DNA from: Acidobacteriaceae bacterium
GTDB lineage: Bacteria > Acidobacteriota > Terriglobia > Terriglobales > Acidobacteriaceae
Length of the DNA: 64,000 nt
Reading direction: 5' to 3'
Assembly (NCBI GenBank): GCA_025355505.1
Contig: JANXZM010000096.1
Span: forward strand, 62,001 to 126,000
The notes under the pieces: generated by a model
The model's input: only the letters and a program-made list of their open reading frames with translations
The model's database searches: none
Told to the model about the DNA's origin: nothing
Shown here: piece after piece, positions 53,672 to 63,245 of the stretch
Numbering within the stretch: position 1 is the stretch's first letter
Layout: the number at the start of each line of letters is the position of its first letter
Made by a program: the position numbers and the translations under genes

Positions 53672-54513
53672 CGCAGACTTCTGCCTTTGTTCTCGATCTC
53701 CGGGCTAATCGGTATTACGTCTGGATTGTTGGTTTCCAAAATTACCTTCAGACCCTCATAGTTGAGCTTGTAAATACGCCAAACACGCTCTTTGAGCCTG
53801 GTCATTGCTCGCCGCTCAGGAAGGTGTGTGTCGTAGGTCCGAGTGATGAGCAACCGCCGACACTCATAGGCAAGATTGTCGGCGGCTTGCAACATCAAAT
53901 AGTCCTGCTCGTTCTCGTAGAGCAGCGGCAGTAAGGGTTTCGAGCAAATTGGATTCTTTTCCGCAAATTCATCAAACATCTGGCTGGCTCTGCCCTTGTA
54001 TTGTTCTTGATAGTCGAATATTGGACGCACCAACCCTTGTTGCGATGGAGACAAAATGCTGTTCAGGCTATTCATTTGGAGGCCGGATTCCATCAGCACA
54101 AGCTGGGCACAGAAGAAATAGGGAGCGGGCACCGACCGATTGACTCTCTTATACTCCTTAACGATCCGGTGATAATCCGGCAATAGCAACACCGCTCCGA
54201 AGCCAACCAGAAGATCAAAGCCAACAATTATGTCGATGGACTCAATTTTTATTTTGTCGAAAAGGGCCTTCTCCCTTGCGGAGAATAATCGTTTCGTCAC
54301 ATTCTTCGGGTCGTCGCGGAACTTAGCAAATTGTCCTTCCCCGGCATTCAGTTCCGACGCTTTGAAATACTCCAAGTCATACTTTTCTAACATCCGCTCT
54401 TTCCATGCTAGGTCAAAATGGACGCAATCATACTGATGACCCATGAATCCTGCGACTGCATAAGCACGTTCGTTATCGTCGCTCTCGTCATAATATGAGG
54501 CTGCATGCCACAT
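53668..54513 (-). CDS. DUF3800 protein
   Basis: A 281-residue protein. It begins SYYDESDDNERAYAVAGFMG, the DUF3800 N-terminus with the characteristic DES acid pair, followed by DLEYFKASELNAGEGQF and a C-terminal LLPLLYENEQDYLMLQAADN LAYECRRL with a further QAADxxAY motif. DUF3800 proteins are often linked with phages and mobile elements, and an RNase H-like fold has been suggested. The function is not established. Base composition is visibly more AT-rich than both flanking genes. ATG 54513 with GGAAG upstream is chosen over a longer reading that overlaps the next gene. Confidence 0.8.
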   Translation of the reverse strand: MWHAASYYDESDDNERAYAVAGFMGHQYDCVHFDLAWKERMLEKYDLEYFKASELNAGEGQFAKFRDDPKNVTKRLFSAREKALFDKIKIESIDIIVGFDLLVGFGAVLLLPDYHRIVKEYKRVNRSVPAPYFFCAQLVLMESGLQMNSLNSILSPSQQGLVRPIFDYQEQYKGRASQMFDEFAEKNPICSKPLLPLLYENEQDYLMLQAADNLAYECRRLLITRTYDTHLPERRAMTRLKERVWRIYKLNYEGLKVILETNNPDVIPISPEIENKGRSLR

Positions 54514-54553
54514 CGAGAATCTTCCTTCATGGTCAGTCAAGCATGTTGTAACC

Positions 54554-57500
54554 CTATTTGGGATATTGAAACGAATACCCACCCGCCTCATTCCCCGACA
54601 TGAACCTGGTGTTGTATTCAAGCAAGTAATTCAGGTGCTCGGCATCGGACGGAAACGACTTGCCCGGATACGGATAGGTGCGCATGTCGCGGAATGGCAG
54701 AGGGTCCACCGTATCACCGCGGTAGGCGTAGAAGTCCATATCTTTTTCATATCCGTTGGCGATGAAGAAATAGTCGCGCACCCATCCGCGGGGCAAGGCG
54801 GGCAGTTTCGTCGGATCGAAGTCGAGCGCGACTTCATCGCCCGATCCGAAAACGGCAAATTCATCGTCGATCGATTCAAGCAGCGGCCGCACATCGCCGT
54901 AACGCGTGTAAGCGCCGGCGGGCCGCGTGTAAGGGCCAGTGGCGCTGGCCTTTTCGTAAATGTATTTCACGTTGCCCGGCGGCTGGTCTTCGATCTTCAG
55001 CGGGAAGCCGTGAAAATTCAGTTCAGCGCGCGCGAGCGGTACCGGCGTCAGGCGGGCGCTCTGATCCTGGCTGGTGCGGCTGATCAGGATGTTGTCCCAG
55101 TAGATCTGCAGATTCGTGGTGATGCGAATGCGCCGCGTGCCCGGCGGAAGTTTGCCGGTGAGATCGGCGGTCATGGTGCGCGCGCCGCCCGCGGGGAATC
55201 CCATGTCATCGACGACGCGGACCCATTTTGTTTTCGCGTCGCTTCCAGTCGAGTTGCCCGCCGCAACCTGCGCTTCGACATACGGCGCAAACGGCCGCAG
55301 GTGCGCTTGATCGGCGGCATACATGCTGGTCGCGGAGAAATATTCGATCTCGCCGTGCATCAGCAGCCACAACGGACCGCCGCGGTACGGCTCGCCGAGA
55401 TCGAGCTCCAGGCTGTGGGGCTCGGTGAATCCCAAGAATGAAAGCACTTTGAAGTCGCCGAAATAGCGATGCGCGAGCAAATCGGGAAGCACGTTGTGGC
55501 CATGCTCATCCCACGCACCGGCGGGCGGACGCGCGTCGCGGCTGAACACAACCTTGAACGGCGGGTAAGGCGGATTGCTGGCGAAATATTCGTTGGGATC
55601 GACTTCGACATCGGCGGGATGATCGACGGCGAGCAATTGCACCTGATCGAGGTAAACGGATTCTTCAAGCGGCTCCATGAAGCGGAAACTCAGCTTGCCA
55701 TTTTTTTCGCGGAGCGAGGCGCGATCGAGCTTGATGGATTCGGTAGGACGAGCAATGTTACGCACAACTTTAGAGCTGGCTTCATACTTAGAGCTGGTTT
55801 CAGAAATCGGCTTTGGGTAGAGCACGGCTTCAGCCGTGCCGTTCAGGGCTTGGAAGGAAACGGGCTTTAGCCCCTGAGGGACGGCGTTGCCATCGCCAGC
55901 CGCCATCCAGTGTCCAACCACGCCCGCGCCAAGCATGTCTCCAACAAGCTTGTATTCGTGGCCGTCCCATGCAAATAAAGTTGGGCAGGAACTGCCGCGG
56001 CGATCCATTTCGAGAAAATCCTGACGCTTGTTGGCGGCGACTTCAATCTCATCCTGCAAAACGCCCGTCGGCCACAACATGCGGACGACATCGGCTTCTT
56101 TCGCCTGTCCGAGACCGATGGTCAGGTAGGGTGAGTTCTGTCCCAGGTAGCCGGACGATCCGTACACCTCAAACTTCTGCCGCAGCCCGGCGGAGAAGAC
56201 TTCAACTTTCGTGCCGATGGCGCTCTTGTTATCGTTCAAGCCCTTGAGCGCGAGGCGCAGCGAGTTATTCTTGTTGCCACCTTCGTTGCGGAGCAGCACG
56301 GCGGGCCCGTGGTTTTGCGTGATCAGAAGATCGACGGCGCCGTCGTTGTCATAGTCGCCGACGATGATGGCACGCGGCTCCTTAAGTTGAATTTTGTCGA
56401 GGCCCGTTTCGGCAGTGACATCTTTGAAGCCGTCGGGCCCGAGATTGCGGAAGATACGGACTTCGCCCTTGCCCTCTTTCGTCTCGCCGACTGCGACGAG
56501 ATCGACCCATCCGTCGTTGTCGTAATCGATGGCAGCAACGCCAAAGCCCTTTACCCAATCTACTTTGGGTAGCTGTACCTGCTCGAACGCCTTGCCTTGC
56601 TTGTTCTGCCAAAGCGTAATGCCGGGCGCAAGGACGTGTGTGAAGGCTATGTCCATCCAGTCGTCGTGATTAAAGTCGAGGATGGCAACGCCAAGGGTTT
56701 TCTCGGGTTTCAGTCCGGTCCAGGGCTGGCGCGCTGGGAATTTTCCTTCCCGGGGATTCTCAAAGATCGTAGCCACTTCGCCTGTAACAACGAGGTCAAC
56801 GGCGCGATCGTTGTTGTAGTCGGTCCCAACAGCCGCCGTGTGGAAGCCACCAGTTAAAAGTCCAGTCTCTCGGCTGACGTCAGTGAAGGTACCGTTTCCA
56901 TTGTTGCGCCAGACTTGGTCTTTCCACTCCGGTTCGCTTTTCGCAATATACAAGTCCAGATCGCCATCGTGGTCGTAATCAATGAAAGTAACACCGACAT
57001 TAAAACCCTCGGCTTTGATTCCGGCAGCCTCAGTGACATCTTTGAATGTTCCGTTTTTCTCGTTGTGCAGCAACAGGACGCGGTGCCTAAAGCTCACAAC
57101 CAAGTCCGTGGCGCCGTCGTTGTCATAGTCGCCCGCCGTGCACCCGATACCATGCAGGCTGGGATCGAGTCCGGACGCTTTCGTGACATCCTCAAACTTG
57201 CCGTTGCCGAGGTTGTGGTAAAGGCCGAAACCGCCTTGCGGCCCATCATCCGCGACAAACAGATCCACTCGCCCGTCCCCGTCGTAATCCAAGAAGCAGG
57301 CACCCGTACCAACGATGCCTTCCTCGAAGTGCCTTTGAACCTTGCCGCCCTCCATTGTCGCGGATCCTATGGGGCTGGACTTGGTTACGATCCCCGCCTT
57401 CTCCGTCACATCCACAAACCTCACCGGAATCGCCGCCGCCACCTTCTCGACCGTCACCGGCGATTCTTCCGCGCGCGAATACTTCCCCTGCTCGCCATAG

Positions 57501-58132
57501 GACAGGCTGATGGGCAAGCCCAACTTGTTCTGCGTGATGTACTGGAACTTCTTCATCGCTTCGTGAGCGGGATCGGCCTGGCCGGATTGCTGGTAGGCTC
57601 GCGCCAGTCCGAACTGAGCGGAGGCGTGGTGCGGGTCGAGCTTTAAGGCGTGCTCGAAGGCCGCGATCGCTTCGGGAAATTGCTTTAGCTGTGCATAGGT
57701 CGATCCGAGGAAGTACCAGGTGTCGGCGTCGTTCGGATCAATTTCAGTGACGTGGCGAAACGCGTCGACGGCCGAGCCCGCATCCGACGAGTTCTTGGAA
57801 TAGAGGCCGAAGTTGTACCAGGCGTGGGCATCTTTAGAGTTTTTCGCGGTAGCTTTTTCAAGCAACACCTTCGCTTCGTCGCCGCGCTGCAGGTTGAGCA
57901 GCGCCACTCCGCGATTGACGGCCGCCACCTCTAACGCCGGATCATTGGCAGCCGCTTCTTCGAACGCCTTCAAAGCTTTTTCAAAAAGCTGCTGGTTCAT
58001 GTAAGCGACGCCGATGTTGTTGCGCCGGGCCGCTTCCTGCGGATTGGTAGCCGGACCGCTCGCGGCCAGTAGCGCGACGAGTAGTACAAGAAGAACGGTG
58101 GAGACGAGGGCGATGTTGAGCGTCTTGGTCAT
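54554..58132 (-). CDS. Giant TPR plus CRTAC1/UnbV secreted protein (copy B)
   Basis: An 1192-residue protein. After a signal anchor (IALVSTVLLVLLVALLAASG) come four or five TPR units (about 30-195: NNIGVAYMNQQLFEKALKAF), then FVDVTEKAGIVTKS and a set of VCBS/FG-GAP blades (about 225-630), an ASPIC/UnbV domain (about 640-720: SAIGTKVEVFSAGLRQKFEV YGSSGYLGQNSPYLTIGLGQ), and then about 470 residues of unassigned beta-rich sequence with DGHEYKLVGDMLGAGVVGHW. That C-terminal region is not in copies A or C. It is downstream of copy C by 54 nt on the same strand. Confidence 0.87.
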   Translation of the reverse strand: MTKTLNIALVSTVLLVLLVALLAASGPATNPQEAARRNNIGVAYMNQQLFEKALKAFEEAAANDPALEVAAVNRGVALLNLQRGDEAKVLLEKATAKNSKDAHAWYNFGLYSKNSSDAGSAVDAFRHVTEIDPNDADTWYFLGSTYAQLKQFPEAIAAFEHALKLDPHHASAQFGLARAYQQSGQADPAHEAMKKFQYITQNKLGLPISLSYGEQGKYSRAEESPVTVEKVAAAIPVRFVDVTEKAGIVTKSSPIGSATMEGGKVQRHFEEGIVGTGACFLDYDGDGRVDLFVADDGPQGGFGLYHNLGNGKFEDVTKASGLDPSLHGIGCTAGDYDNDGATDLVVSFRHRVLLLHNEKNGTFKDVTEAAGIKAEGFNVGVTFIDYDHDGDLDLYIAKSEPEWKDQVWRNNGNGTFTDVSRETGLLTGGFHTAAVGTDYNNDRAVDLVVTGEVATIFENPREGKFPARQPWTGLKPEKTLGVAILDFNHDDWMDIAFTHVLAPGITLWQNKQGKAFEQVQLPKVDWVKGFGVAAIDYDNDGWVDLVAVGETKEGKGEVRIFRNLGPDGFKDVTAETGLDKIQLKEPRAIIVGDYDNDGAVDLLITQNHGPAVLLRNEGGNKNNSLRLALKGLNDNKSAIGTKVEVFSAGLRQKFEVYGSSGYLGQNSPYLTIGLGQAKEADVVRMLWPTGVLQDEIEVAANKRQDFLEMDRRGSSCPTLFAWDGHEYKLVGDMLGAGVVGHWMAAGDGNAVPQGLKPVSFQALNGTAEAVLYPKPISETSSKYEASSKVVRNIARPTESIKLDRASLREKNGKLSFRFMEPLEESVYLDQVQLLAVDHPADVEVDPNEYFASNPPYPPFKVVFSRDARPPAGAWDEHGHNVLPDLLAHRYFGDFKVLSFLGFTEPHSLELDLGEPYRGGPLWLLMHGEIEYFSATSMYAADQAHLRPFAPYVEAQVAAGNSTGSDAKTKWVRVVDDMGFPAGGARTMTADLTGKLPPGTRRIRITTNLQIYWDNILISRTSQDQSARLTPVPLARAELNFHGFPLKIEDQPPGNVKYIYEKASATGPYTRPAGAYTRYGDVRPLLESIDDEFAVFGSGDEVALDFDPTKLPALPRGWVRDYFFIANGYEKDMDFYAYRGDTVDPLPFRDMRTYPYPGKSFPSDAEHLNYLLEYNTRFMSGNEAGGYSFQYPK

Positions 58133-58186
58133 CGTGGGTTAAAAAATGATTTTATCCGAATGCCCGGATGGATAGAGAACTGCAAG

Positions 58187-59854
58187 TTATTTCTTCCCGT
58201 AAGGCCGCGACCCCATCACGCCTTTCGCTTCCTGGATCGTAACGGTCTGCCCGGTCGCAACGTTTGAGAGCTTGTCCACCTGCCCGCTGGGCCAGTCGAT
58301 TTCGACCGTATCGGCTTTGGTTTTCGATCCCATGCCGAAGGTCAGCACCAGTTCGCTCTGCGAAAGATAGCTGGAGCCGGTCTTCATGGTAAGCCACTGC
58401 TTGTCGCTCCCGGCACTGATGCGGACGACTGCGCCGATTCCGTCGCGGTTGGATTTTGTCCCGACGAGTTTTATGCGCAGGCTCTGGTTGGTGCCGCCCT
58501 GGTTGAGGTAGAGATGCGCGGGGCCACCGTTGGTCATGAGCAGGACATCGAGCGCCCCGTCATTATTGATGTCGGCGTAGGCGGCGCCGCGCGCGACTTT
58601 CGGAGCGGCAAACGCGCTCCCGGCCTTATCCGTAACTTTGTTAGTGACTTCTTCGAATTTCCCGTTCCCGAGATTACGGAACAGGTGCGGCGGCTCAGCA
58701 TAGCTGACGCGCTTCTGCACGATCTCGATCTGGTCTTCGATGTGGCCGTCGGCGATGAGAATGTCCTGCCAGCCGTCGTTGTCGTAGTCGAAAAAAAAGC
58801 AGCCGAAGCCGAGGGTTGTTAGAGTCGCGCGGCCGACTTCCGAGCGCGGAGCTTCATCCACGAACAGGCCGTTGCCTTCGTTGTGGTAGAGCGAGAACAT
58901 CTGGTTGGCAAAGTTTGTAATGATCAGGCTGGCGCTGCCGGAACGGTCATAGTCGGCGGCATCGACGCCCATGCCAGCGCGGGCCACGCCATCTTCGCTG
59001 AAGGCGATGCCGGCGGAAACTGCGCGCTCTTCGAAGGTGCCATTCTTTTTATTCAGGTAGAGCTTGTTGGGCTGCGTGTCGTTGGCGATCAGGATGTCGG
59101 GCCATCCGTCGTTGTTGTAGTCGACGATGGCGACGCCGAGACCCTTTGAGGTTGGATCGTAAAGTCCCGCTTTCTTCGTAGCGTCTTCGAACTTTCCGTT
59201 GCCGAGGTTGTGCCAGAGGCGGGCCGACGTTCCCTTATACGATTCGGGCATGCAGTAAGACTTGTGCGAGCCATCGAGCGTGCAGTAAAGGTCGGTCCGC
59301 TCGGACCACTGCACATAGTTCGCAACAACGAGATCGAGTCTGCCGTCGCGATCGTAATCGACCCATGCCGCACCCGTGGAGAATTCGTTTGGGCCCCAGA
59401 GTCCCGCGGATTTCGTCACATCGGTGAAAGTTCCATTGCCATTGTTGTGGAAGAGATGGCTCTGGCCTACCGCGGTAATGAAAATGTCGTCGAAGCCGTC
59501 GTTATCGTAGTCGCCAACAGTTGCGCCAAGTCCGAACAGCGAAATACCGAGGCCAGACGTGCGAGTCACGTCGGTGAAAGTTCCGTCATGGTTGTTGTGG
59601 TAGAGCTTCAACGTGGTCGTACCGCTTTTGGCGTGGCCGGGCCAGTCCTGACCGTTGACAAGCAGGATGTCGGGAAAGCCATCGTTGTCGTAATCGATGA
59701 AAGCGCAGCCGGGGCCCATGGTTTCCGGGAGCCATTTCTTCCCGAAGGCTCCGTTGTTATGGGTGAAGTGAATGCCGGCCTGGGCGGTGATGTCGCGGAA
59801 GGTGATGGTCTGTGCCTGCGCGACGCTTACCATAACTAGCAGAAAAGGCAACAT
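58187..59854 (-). CDS. CRTAC1-like secreted propeller protein with ASPIC/UnbV domain (copy C)
   Basis: About 555 residues from ATG 59854 (MLPFLLVMVSVAQAQTITF, a compact signal peptide). The longer frame to 60004 runs through a dispersed repeat and is not believed. FRDITAQAGIHFTHNNGAFG starts the domain, followed by seven or so calcium-type DYDNDGxxD blades, and the ASPIC/UnbV C-terminus (GAVVRISAGSDKQWLTMKTG SSYLSQSELVLTFGMGSKTK). It is closely similar in plan to copy A. It lies between the pentaheme cytochrome gene and copy B. Confidence 0.88.
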   Translation of the reverse strand: MLPFLLVMVSVAQAQTITFRDITAQAGIHFTHNNGAFGKKWLPETMGPGCAFIDYDNDGFPDILLVNGQDWPGHAKSGTTTLKLYHNNHDGTFTDVTRTSGLGISLFGLGATVGDYDNDGFDDIFITAVGQSHLFHNNGNGTFTDVTKSAGLWGPNEFSTGAAWVDYDRDGRLDLVVANYVQWSERTDLYCTLDGSHKSYCMPESYKGTSARLWHNLGNGKFEDATKKAGLYDPTSKGLGVAIVDYNNDGWPDILIANDTQPNKLYLNKKNGTFEERAVSAGIAFSEDGVARAGMGVDAADYDRSGSASLIITNFANQMFSLYHNEGNGLFVDEAPRSEVGRATLTTLGFGCFFFDYDNDGWQDILIADGHIEDQIEIVQKRVSYAEPPHLFRNLGNGKFEEVTNKVTDKAGSAFAAPKVARGAAYADINNDGALDVLLMTNGGPAHLYLNQGGTNQSLRIKLVGTKSNRDGIGAVVRISAGSDKQWLTMKTGSSYLSQSELVLTFGMGSKTKADTVEIDWPSGQVDKLSNVATGQTVTIQEAKGVMGSRPYGKK

Positions 59855-59985
59855 CCACCACAGAGACACGGAGGCACGGAGAAAAGCGCTCTTGGCTTTT
59901 AGCTCTAGGCTTTTAGCTAAAGGCCAAAAGCTAAGAGCTAAAAGCGGTTTGGCTATGTGTCTCTGTGACTCTGTGATGGATTTTC
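59855..59985. repeat. Nested inverted repeats upstream of copy C
   Basis: The outer arms CACAGAGACAC (59859-59869) and GTGTCTCTGTG (59957-59967) are perfect complements. Inside lie GCTTTTAGCT (59895-59904) and AGCTAAAAGC (59936-59945), also complementary. The agctaaaagc unit is the same as near 4405-4442. It sits between the cytochrome and copy C genes and falsely extends the copy C frame. Confidence 0.85.
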
Positions 59986-60000
59986 TTTTGAACGTGCGCA

Positions 60001-62970
60001 TCACCTTTGGGCCCCGGGAGTTGTGGTAGCGCGGGTTACTGCCCGGCTTTGCCCGGCTCGACGGCCGAGAGCGTCCGTCCCTACGCGGGTTGTGGGGACG
60101 GCGTGCGGCGTAGTCGTGGCGCGAATTGTGGTTGCGCCATGGGTCGCGGTGACTGGCAGCGGGACTGACGTGTGCTCGTGGATACTCTGGCGTTCATTGT
60201 TGTCTTCGGGATTGAGCTGGCGGTAGGGACCGGTGATCGCTTGCGAGGCTTCGTCGGCTTTGAAGCGCAGGTAGCGAGCCTGATGCTCCTGGGACATCTT
60301 TTCGTCACCGAGACCGTTGTAGCAGAGCATGAGGTTGTAGTGCGCCTGCAAATCCTCGGGATCGACGGCGAGCACCTGCTGCAGTACTTTCACGGCGTCG
60401 GAATACTTGCGCTCGAGAAAAAGAACGCGGCCAAGATTGTTCAGCGCCACGCGGTCGCGGGGATACTGCGCGAGCACGATTTGCAAATGCGCGGCGGCCT
60501 GATCGTAGTTTCCCGCGGCCTTCATCAGCGATCCGTAAAAGAAATTGGCTCGCGCCAGCTTCGAGTCGATCGCCAGCGCTTTCTTAAGAACGGTGCGGGC
60601 GCGAGCGAGGTCGCCTTCCTGCAGGGCGGCGCGTCCGATGTTCACCCAGCCATCGGGATTCTGCGGATCGGCCTCGGTGACTTTTTCGAAGGCAGCCTGC
60701 GCGGCTTTCAGATCGCCTTGCAGCAACAGACCGATGCCGTAATCGTTCCAGCGCTGCCAGTCTTCTTTCGCAAGCTGGGTTTTGGGCTGCGGCGCGGGCG
60801 CGTTCGCCGGCAAAACGTCGATGGCTACTTCGTTCTGCGCAACCACCACGATTGGGACATCGGGAATTTTCTCCGACTTTGCGGAAACTCCGTCGAGCGA
60901 TTGGGTGAACGTATATTTTGTATCGTCGTAGTCGGGCGTAACCGAGGCGGGCGCGACCCCGGGCTTCGATTGACTGCTGTCGCGCTCGTTGTCGCGCTTG
61001 TTGTCGCGCTTACCGGCAAACGCAAACTGCGTGTTCCACCACGCGAACTTGCGATAGCAGAGCCGCGCGGTCAAGGTGATTTTTCTGCCCGTCTTCTTGG
61101 GGACTTTCATGCGGAAGTGCACCGTATCGGCGGCGCCGGGCGGGATCAGACGCACGTATACGACGGCCCGCGTGGACCAGGCATTGCGCTTGTTAATCGG
61201 GTTGCCGTGCGCATCCACTTGGAGCGAGCGATAGAAATGCGCGCCTTTTTCGACCGGGCCCTTGCCCTCGTCTGCAACCATGCCGCTCCAAAAAATCGTC
61301 TGCCCTTTGTCATCGACACCTTTGAGTTCGAGCCATGTATCGTAGGCATCCACCGTGCCGCCCGGAAAGAAATGTCCGATGCGCTTGGTGCGGACCACGA
61401 CATCGACGCGCACGGTGTCGCCGCGACGCACCGCCGGCTGCACGCGGTTGAGAGGCGCGGTGACGGGAGCGGCCTCACCGGCGGAGCCGGGTGTGATCTT
61501 CGCTTCCGCTTCTTCTCCCACGGCAAAGGTGGTTGCCAGTTCGTGTTGCGCGATCGCTCCTGTTTTTAGTGAGGCACTCGCCGGCGAAACCGCAAAGATA
61601 TCCACCGTAAGAGCACCGCTGGTCAGGAAATCTTCGGTGGCCTTCAACTGCGCCGTATCTTCGTTGGCCGTGGGCAGTGCGGTGTTGGCAGCGGGGAAAC
61701 GGTGGGAGTGGACCTTGCCGGCAATGTTGCCCATGTCGTTGGAGCGTTCGAGCGGCATGTGGCAATCCGCGCATTGCTGCGGTTTCGCCGGGTAGTAGAA
61801 CGACCGCGCGCCCTCTCCGGAAACACCGCTGGCCTGCCAGTTGTCGTATTCATTGAAACCGCGAATCCAGCGGTAGTGATTGACCGGCATGTCGAGGTGC
61901 ACCTTGTGGCAGGAGGAGCAGAACTCCGCCGTCTGATACTTCATGAATGGCTTGAGGAACACGCGGCGGTGCGGCTCCGGATTCAGCTTGATCATGAAGT
62001 CGTGCAGGGTGCGAACCACCGGATTCTTGCTGGCCGCGAGTTCGTGCAGCTTGGGATACTCAAGGTAGAAATCGCCCTGCCCCATCGTACTTTTTACGCT
62101 TGCGATGGAATGGCACATCATGCAGCCGAGTCCGGCCTGGGCTTCGGGCGTATGCACGATCTGCTTGATGGGCGTGTCCATCTTGCCGGCGTAGAGCACG
62201 GCCGGGTCATGGCATCCGCCACACCATTTTGAAGGCTGCGTGCCGATCGTGTCCTGCATGTACTCGATCGACTTGCGATACCACTGATTGTTGAACGACG
62301 AAAAATGGTGGGCCGAGCTGTTCCACTGGTTGTAAATATCCTCGTGACAGCGCTTGCAGGATTCCGATTCCATGAAAAACTTGCTGGGAATTGTTTCTCC
62401 GCCATACACCTGCGCGGAACTGGGAAAAAATGGGCCGGTGGGGCCGTCGCCCTCGCCATTCATAGTGAGGGGCGGGAGGGCGGGATTTACAATGCGCCCA
62501 CGCTGGCTCCAGCGAGCTTCGCGGAGATAGCGAGCCACGGGTGCCAAAACCGCTAACACGGCGAGCACGGCGGCAATGCGAAGAACAGTATGACCACGCA
62601 GCCATCCTTGATTGCCAACTCGGGCCGCAGCGATTAGGCCGGCGCCAAGAAAGCTCAAGCCGAGGTGAACGTAGACCAGAGGCCATTCTGTACGCAGCGT
62701 TCCGGTGTAAATCAGAACCAGTCCCAGGATCGCGCCGACAAACAGAAAATCCATTCCCACGCGGACGAGGAACTCACCCTGACGCCGCCAACGCGCGAGC
62801 CGGAGCAGCAGCAAGACTGAAGCCCCGACGCCGGCAACGGCATGCAGCAACACCACTCCGGCATACAGAACATTCGCTTGCGGGAACGCATAAAGATAAA
62901 TCGCGGACACAACAAGGAACCCGATCAGGAGCCGCAGCACTCGATTCACAGAAATTCCACCAGGAGACAT
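60001..62970 (-). CDS. Membrane-anchored pentaheme c-type cytochrome with TPRs
   Basis: A 989-residue protein. Four N-terminal hydrophobic helices (about 11-145) come first. A cytochrome c554-like region follows, with five CxxCH heme sites: CKRCH (205-209), CGGCH (250-254), CMMCH (283-287), CSSCH (351-355) and CADCH (400-404). A beta-rich middle (about 450-700) and four or so TPR units (about 745-895: GIGLLLQGDLKAAQAAFEKV) follow; the tail is Thr/Ala-rich and disordered. It should sit in the membrane with hemes and TPRs outside the cytoplasm. Heads the run of CRTAC1 genes. The start may be ATG 62970 or an in-frame GTG at 62949. Confidence 0.88.
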   Translation of the reverse strand: MSPGGISVNRVLRLLIGFLVVSAIYLYAFPQANVLYAGVVLLHAVAGVGASVLLLLRLARWRRQGEFLVRVGMDFLFVGAILGLVLIYTGTLRTEWPLVYVHLGLSFLGAGLIAAARVGNQGWLRGHTVLRIAAVLAVLAVLAPVARYLREARWSQRGRIVNPALPPLTMNGEGDGPTGPFFPSSAQVYGGETIPSKFFMESESCKRCHEDIYNQWNSSAHHFSSFNNQWYRKSIEYMQDTIGTQPSKWCGGCHDPAVLYAGKMDTPIKQIVHTPEAQAGLGCMMCHSIASVKSTMGQGDFYLEYPKLHELAASKNPVVRTLHDFMIKLNPEPHRRVFLKPFMKYQTAEFCSSCHKVHLDMPVNHYRWIRGFNEYDNWQASGVSGEGARSFYYPAKPQQCADCHMPLERSNDMGNIAGKVHSHRFPAANTALPTANEDTAQLKATEDFLTSGALTVDIFAVSPASASLKTGAIAQHELATTFAVGEEAEAKITPGSAGEAAPVTAPLNRVQPAVRRGDTVRVDVVVRTKRIGHFFPGGTVDAYDTWLELKGVDDKGQTIFWSGMVADEGKGPVEKGAHFYRSLQVDAHGNPINKRNAWSTRAVVYVRLIPPGAADTVHFRMKVPKKTGRKITLTARLCYRKFAWWNTQFAFAGKRDNKRDNERDSSQSKPGVAPASVTPDYDDTKYTFTQSLDGVSAKSEKIPDVPIVVVAQNEVAIDVLPANAPAPQPKTQLAKEDWQRWNDYGIGLLLQGDLKAAQAAFEKVTEADPQNPDGWVNIGRAALQEGDLARARTVLKKALAIDSKLARANFFYGSLMKAAGNYDQAAAHLQIVLAQYPRDRVALNNLGRVLFLERKYSDAVKVLQQVLAVDPEDLQAHYNLMLCYNGLGDEKMSQEHQARYLRFKADEASQAITGPYRQLNPEDNNERQSIHEHTSVPLPVTATHGATTIRATTTPHAVPTTRVGTDALGRRAGQSRAVTRATTTPGAQR

Positions 62971-63245
62971 GATAGATGCCAGCGATGCACATAAGAGGCT
63001 GCAGCGGTGGGAGGCAACAGATTATCGCTTTGCGGGAAGCGGTGTCGAGAGTGATTGCAAAAAAGGGCGCTGCTTTTCTTTTGGAGTAGTTCTTTTTAAT
63101 TAGTTCTTCGCAAGCATTTGGTGGCGCCCTAATGGAAACAGATTAGGTCGCCAAAATATTTCCTCGCATTGCTGACTTCCCTGCCACTCTGCTACTTTGA
63201 ATAGTTTCCCGTTCGCTGTCTGCTGACTTTGTGGGGTAAGACGTA

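Noticed and set aside
54513..54621. Longer start for the DUF3800 gene at 54621
   Set aside because: It would overlap the end of the TPR-CRTAC1 gene by about 70 nt, and the conserved DUF3800 start begins just after ATG 54513, which has its own GGAAG.
59855..60004. 50-residue N-terminal extension of CRTAC1 copy C
   Set aside because: The extension is coded by a dispersed nested repeat, and a compact signal peptide starts at 59854.
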